The translations under genes were made by a program, and so were the position numbers. Source: Cervus elaphus (taxonomy: Eukaryota; Chordata; Mammalia; Artiodactyla; Cervidae). From it: 64,000 nt of DNA. Of the stretch, positions 59,749-64,000 are shown one piece after another (within the stretch, counting starts at the first letter, position 1; the number at the start of each line of letters is the position of its first letter). The stretch is from the NCBI RefSeq assembly GCF_910594005.1, contig NC_057838.1, forward strand, positions 30,744,001 through 30,808,000, given 5' to 3'. Under the pieces are notes generated by a model. That model ran no database searches, was not told the origin of the DNA, and was given only the letters and a program-made list of their open reading frames with translations.

Positions 59749-60156
59749 ATCAAAGAAGTGTGATGTGATCAATCAACCTGATTATAATTTGATTATTTTA
59801 TAAGTTATTTTTTTTGTCAGTGAGAACATTAAAAAAAGGAAAGATTCCATTTTTAAAGAAATTATGATAAGCATTTTCCACTTAAGCAATATTTAAAGTT
59901 GTGCAAGACCCTATGGACCTGAGGAGACCCACAGATATTTAGTATATTGAAATATTTCTATGTTATTACCGCAAGCCACCCAAGACCCTCCTCCCATTGC
60001 TCCTGCCTTTGCTCCAGGTTCCAGAACTACCAGGGCCTCCAAAACCCTGCTTCAGCAACCTGGTTAAGACTCAGGTTGCATTGCTTGTTAAGTCTTTTAA
60101 ATGTTAGCTCTGTAAGCATTTTTTTATAGATAGCAGAACTAAAGAATAATTGTGTG
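59749..60156. other. No recognised gene or repeat
   Basis: Flank 5' of the L1. AT-rich then mixed, nothing assigned. Confidence 0.5.
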
Positions 60157-60791
60157 AGGGGAGAACAAGATGGTGGAGCGGAAGGTGGATGTGGAGTACA
60201 TCTCTCCGCATGGATACGTCAGGAGTACACCTTCAGACACAGAAGTGCACGCAGAGCATCTGCTGAGAGTGGACAAGAGTCCCTGACCAGAAGTATAGAA
60301 TATATAGAACCATGCAAAACTCAGTAGGATGAAGGAACTAAGGGAAAAAACAGGAGTGTTAGTAGGTCTGGACCTGCCCTTGGCCACTGGGGGAACTGAT
60401 GCAGGGGTCTGATCCCCACATTGGGGCAGTTATCTGAGTCAGAGGAGAAAGATTTAAGGCTGAGGGTGAAACAGCTGATCTGTGGCAGCCTAAATGGAAT
60501 GAGAATCAGACAGTCCTTGTCGCAGCCATACATCCCTGGACAGGGTCACGGGTCCCCTGGAAGATGCAGCGGCTAGGAGCTGGAGTTTAGGGATTGTGGA
60601 GCAATCCCAGGTTGAGGGCTGCTGTTGACTGCAGAGAGATAGATTGAGGGGATGTGAGGGAGGAGATTGTGGTGGGAAATGCCTGTGGAGGAAAGTCAAG
60701 CAGCCATGGAAGTAAGGCAGTACTGCTGAGTCATTCACTGGGGGTGAAGCCATCACCATAGCCTCTCTTTCTCCACTCGCCAGCATCGGCA

Positions 60792-61045
60792 GCTGAACAA
60801 CAGAGAGATTGGCCCATCAAATGCCTGACGTGCTGAACTGCAGAGTAGGTCCCCACCCAGGGTGCTCCTTTAAGTGACTGATGCCCAAACTACAGAGTAG
60901 GACCCCAGCCAGGGGGGCCCCCTCTATATGCCTGACGTGCCTAATAACAGACAAGGATCCCAGGCAAGGGAACCCTCTAAGTTCCTGAACGGGCGGAGCT
61001 ACAGAGAAAGACGGGCCAAAGAGGCCTCCTGAAGGCCAGCTACAA
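60792..61045 (+). repeat. Degenerate short tandem units in L1 5' UTR
   Basis: A core of the form aac..cagag recurs at about 60796, 60836, 60888, 60944 and 60997, 40-56 bp apart. atgcctgacgtg occurs exactly at 60821 and 60928. Monomeric 5' UTR repeats serve as promoters in some L1 lineages such as mouse; here that role is inference. Confidence 0.65.
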
Positions 61046-61221
61046 GAGGCTTGAATAAAGACTCTGATAGGGCGTAACTCCTGAACTGGAAGAAGTCTGT
61101 GTCCCTGCACAGTTGGCACCGCCAGGGTCCCCGCGAGCCAAGCAGCTGCGCCACCTTCACGGTCAGCTATCACTGGGGCAGAGCTGCCACAGGCAAAGGA
61201 GTCTTGCATCTATGCACACAG

Positions 61222-61340
61222 GGTCACTTCGGTCGTGTCCGACTCTGCAACCCTGTGGACTGTGGCCTGCCAGGCTTCTCTGTCAGGGAGGGGGTTTCTC
61301 CAGGCAAGAATACTGGCGCATATGGGCCAATACTGGTTTC
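61222..61340 (-). repeat. BovA-like segment within L1 5' UTR
   Basis: 'cacttcggtcgtgtccgact', 'tgtggactgtggcctgccag' and 'ctccaggcaagaatactgg' form an antisense BovB-tail/BovA-type monomer embedded in 5' UTR sequence. I recall similar sequence from other bovine L1 5' UTRs, so it may be a subfamily feature. Confidence 0.7.
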
Positions 61341-62162
61341 CATATCCATCTAGAGCACTATATTTCCTGCTGCCCTGGCCGCCAGCTCCCCTGAGTTTCT
61401 GGTGCTGCCAGAACCCCTGCGACCCAAGCAGCTGCACCACCTCCACACCTGGCCCTCGCAGGGGAAACCCAAGTCCTCCAGGGCAGCCTCAGGAGCAAAG
61501 CCCAGTAGATGACCCACATGCAGAGGTGGAAATAAAAATACAATTGAAACCCAGGGGCAGTGTGGATAAGGAAGAAGACCCAAAACCTTTCCACCCAGCT
61601 GTACAAGCTGCAGATTAAATCCACATGATCAACTAAGCAGACTGTGTCTATGGAATATATAAAACGCCATTGAGAGTTCCCACAAAAGAAAACACACTAG
61701 TTCTGATAGCTGTGGACACTGGAAGCAAGAACACACAGGAGTAGGACCTGTAGGATTAGAATCTGAGCTGCCCCCACAGCAGGTCCAGAGACCAGCACAG
61801 TGTTGGAGGGCATCTAGGGGGGTGAGGTGGACTGCGACTCCCAGCGAGGGAAAGGACTCTGACAGCAGTGACTCAAGAAAAACATTTATTATTCTTATGT
61901 TTTGGCTTTTTCTGTAGATTCTTTTGAATATTTTTTTCTCTTTTCTTTTTATTCATTTTTTCCCCCCGTCTGTTGAGGTTGTCAATTTTGTTGGCACTAT
62001 GAAATCTAATTAGCCTTTTGAGGTTTTTTTTTTTCCTTAGTCACATTTTTTATTGTTGTTGTAAACCTCTGTCTCTAAGTTGGGCTTTTGCAGTTCTGTG
62101 GAGTTTACCTTTTTTTTTTTCCTCTTTTTTTAATTTTAACTTAAAAAATTTTTTTTTGTTCT

Positions 62163-62252
62163 TTTATTTTCCATTTATTTTTATTAGTTGGAGGCTAATT
62201 ACTTTACAATATTGTAGTGGTTTTTGCCATACATTGACATGAATCAGCCATG
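62163..62252 (-). mobile_element. Ultra-short L1 3' end nested in L1 5' UTR
   Basis: About 90 bp of antisense ruminant L1 3' UTR tail, absent from the second duplicate. 81 bp are identical to 38919-38999. Confidence 0.85.
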
Positions 62253-63065
62253 ATTGCTATTTTTTCTACATCTATTCCTCTGTTTGCTTTTTCTACTGTT
62301 CTTTTCCTCTTGCAGTTAATCTTTAATGTATATAAATTATCTTTACCTCTATTTAACTTTGTATATCTATTCTTTCTTTCTTTCCTTTCCTCTTAATGTA
62401 TTTGTTAGTTTTATTTCCATTGCTTTATTCTCCAGTTGGCACCTTGCTTTAGTTCTGTTTTCCAGTTTGCACTTCAGTTAGTTTTGTTCTGGTAGATATC
62501 ATTTTTGGTTTCCTTTGTTCGCCAGGTCAATCTATTGTACTTAATTTTTGTTGGACTGTTTTGATTTTGCTTATGGGTGTATTTGTATATGTGTATATTC
62601 AGTTACACTTTTAGTGTTGTTATAAACCTCTGCCTCTACATTGCTCTTCTGTAGTTTTGTGGAGTTTTCCTTTTTTTTCCTTTCTTCTGTTTTTTTTCCC
62701 CTTCTTTTTTTGTAATTTTAATTTCTTTAAACCTACTATACTTTTTCTACGTTTATTCCTTTGTTTGCCTTTCCTACTGTTCTTTTCCCATGCACTTAAT
62801 CTTTAATGTATATAAATCTTCTTCACCTACCTCTATTTAACTTTGCATATCTAGTCTTTCTTTCTTTCCTTTCTTATCAACATATTTGTTAGATTTGTTT
62901 TCATGTTTTATTCCCCACTTGGCACCTTGCTTTAGTTTTGTTTTCTAGTTTGTGCTTTAGTTAGTTTTGTTCTTAACTGGTAAATATAATTTTTGATTCC
63001 TTTGTTCTCTGGGCAAATCTACTGTACTTTATTTTTGTTGGACTGTTTTCACTTTGCTTATGGGT

Positions 63066-63076
63066 TTATATATATA

Positions 63077-63113
<37 letters not shown>
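63066..63113. repeat. (TA)n(TG)n microsatellite
   Basis: Short TA run followed by about 16 TG units at the end of the second duplicate. Confidence 0.93.
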
Positions 63114-63115
<2 letters not shown>

Positions 63116-63665
63116 TCCAACATTTTAATTATTATTTGCCTGATTTTGTAACTGCCATTTTCTGGGGTTCATCTTTGATTTCTCATTTTTGGATATTTGT
63201 TTTAATCTCATTAATGCCATAACAAACCACTTGTGGAATCTTCATTCCTGACCAGAGATCAAGCCCTGAGCCTTGGAGTGAGAGCTTTGACTCCAAGACC
63301 CTAGACTACCAGAGAACTAACCCTATGGAGTATCAAATTGTGAGAATTCACACAAAGAAAACCACTTCAGTGCAGGACCCAGCATCACCCAACCACCAGT
63401 AACACCCTATGCAGGCCACCTCATCTAAACAACAAACAAAACAAAAATACAAACCCAATCATCAGTAGACAGGATTACCACCTCACTCAGCCTTGCCCAT
63501 CAGAGGAAAAACAAAGAAACAAACAGAAACTCAGCACAAGTCTCACCCTATATGAAGCTTACACAAACCACTGGACCGACCTTAGGAGGGTAGAAAACAA
63601 AAGGCAGAAAGAATTCAGCCATGAAGGCTGGGGAAAGGATACCTCAAACATAAGTTAAAAAAATA

Positions 63666-64000
63666 ATGAAAAGTCAGAGAAATATTACAGAAATGAAGGG
63701 ACAGACTGGAAACACAGAAGCCCAAATAAGTGAACAGGGAATAGGCAAACTACCTGAAAAAGAATTCAGAATAATGATAGTAAAGATGATCAGAAACCTT
63801 GAAAACAAGATGAAGAAAATGCAAGACTCAATTAACAAAGACCTAGAAGAATTAAAGAATAAACATACAGAGACAAACAACACAATTACTGAAATTGAAA
63901 ATACTCTAAAAGAAATCAATAGCAGAATAAGTGAAGCAGAAGAACAAATCAGTGAGCTGGAAGGTAAAATGGTGTAAATAACTTCTGAAGAGCAGAATAA
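63666..64000 (+). pseudogene. L1 ORF1 start, nonsense-mutated
   Basis: The ATG at 63666 opens 103 codons. The N-terminus (MKSQRNITEMKGQTGN) is followed from about residue 45 by a leucine/isoleucine heptad region, the trimeric coiled coil of ORF1p, with NKDLEELKNKHTETNNTITE and ISEAEEQISELEG. A TAA at 63975-63977 replaces an expected Glu codon, and the same frame continues after it (ITSEEQN) to the window edge, so a single base change explains the stop. The RRM and C-terminal domains lie outside. ORF1p is the RNA-binding chaperone of L1 particles; this copy would make only a short N-terminal piece. Confidence 0.9.

Larger units (their letters stand above)
62043..63130 (+). repeat. Two-copy tandem duplication (about 0.5 kb) in L1 5' UTR
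   Basis: Copy 1 (62043-62605) and copy 2 (62606-63130) share the ordered blocks: 'aaacctctg', 'tctgtggagttt' / 'tttgtggagttt', 'tactgttcttttcc', 'cttaatctttaatgtatata' or its variant, 'ggcaccttgctttag', 'tttttgttggactgtttt' and 'tttgcttatggg'. Copy 1 is longer because it holds a nested L1 tail (62163-62252). Confidence 0.85.
60157..64000 (+). mobile_element. 5' half of a probably full-length ruminant L1
   Basis: It starts near 60157 with 'gagaacaagatggtgg', the typical L1 5' end. A GC-richer 5' UTR (60157-61900) follows, then a T-rich tandemly duplicated part (about 62040-63130), then an A-rich leader and the ORF1 start at 63666. The 5' end is intact, so truncation at insertion did not occur. 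ORF2 and the 3' end lie outside the window. The length of the 5' UTR (about 3.5 kb) is unusual and includes later growth (duplication and a nested L1 tail). Confidence 0.85.

Noticed and set aside
1..64000. CRISPR arrays, operons, phage or plasmid modules
   Set aside because: No spaced identical repeats or gene-dense coding; the repeat content is purely ruminant.

Overview
The window comes from a ruminant nuclear genome (Pecora, most likely a bovid). It has BovB (RTE-clade) LINEs, the tRNA-plus-BovB-tail SINE Bov-tA, the dimeric SINE BOV-A2 and young ruminant-type L1 copies. Beneath these lie old mammal-wide layers: L2, MIR, MaLR/MLT1-like and ERVL-like LTRs, hAT-Charlie and mariner remnants. 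I found no convincing host protein-coding gene, rRNA, true tRNA, CRISPR array or bacterial-style operon. Almost every open frame is either a piece of retroelement ORF or a chance frame below about 135 codons. The window is best read as intergenic or deep intronic DNA.

Layout. 1-2.1 kb: TA microsatellite, a BovB that kept its endonuclease and 3' end but lost its reverse transcriptase, and an L2 fragment. 2.9-6.1 kb: old L1 pieces, a young 5'-truncated L1 with a BOV-A2 inside it and a perfect 15-bp target-site duplication (TSD), and a Bov-tA. 7.2-8.0 kb: two Bov-tA. 10.8-11.2 kb: an MLT1-type LTR. 12.3-13.6 kb: a textbook twin-primed (5'-inverted) L1. 16.2-17.3 kb: LTR-like fragment, MIR, and a Bov-tA with an unusually long flanking repeat. 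17.3-21.7 kb: the longest stretch with almost no recognisable repeat. 21.7-25.3 kb: one old antisense L1 holding five later insertions. 26.7-33.4 kb: MER5-like element, mariner end, ERVL-like LTR, MIRs, Bov-tA, L1 tail and a possible further LTR. 34.8-46.6 kb: Bov-tA, a long L2, an L1 with a nested L1 tail, BovB tails, three MIRs in a row, MER20 and a MaLR LTR. 47.9-52.2 kb: two sense-strand BovB copies with ORF2. 54.1-54.5 kb: BovB inserted inside BovB. 57.1-57.3 kb: BOV-A2. 60.2-64.0 kb: the 5' half of a probably full-length L1 (long 5' UTR and start of ORF1) that runs off the window.

How they work together: established knowledge is that L1 supplies its own retrotransposition machinery, and that Bov-tA and BOV-A2 carry the BovB tail and are thought to use BovB machinery. 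Insertion order can be read from nesting. L2 and MIR are oldest, then MaLR, hAT and old L1, then BovB, SINEs and ruminant L1. The most instructive structures are the twin-primed L1, a poly(T)-only insertion with a TSD at 23.75 kb, the 26-bp BovB tail inside an LTR at 45.45 kb, BovB-in-BovB at 54 kb, and the composite L1 5' UTR at 60-63.7 kb. Family names are from memory of consensus sequences and no search was run, so boundaries are good to a few bases where a TSD is given and to tens of bases elsewhere.
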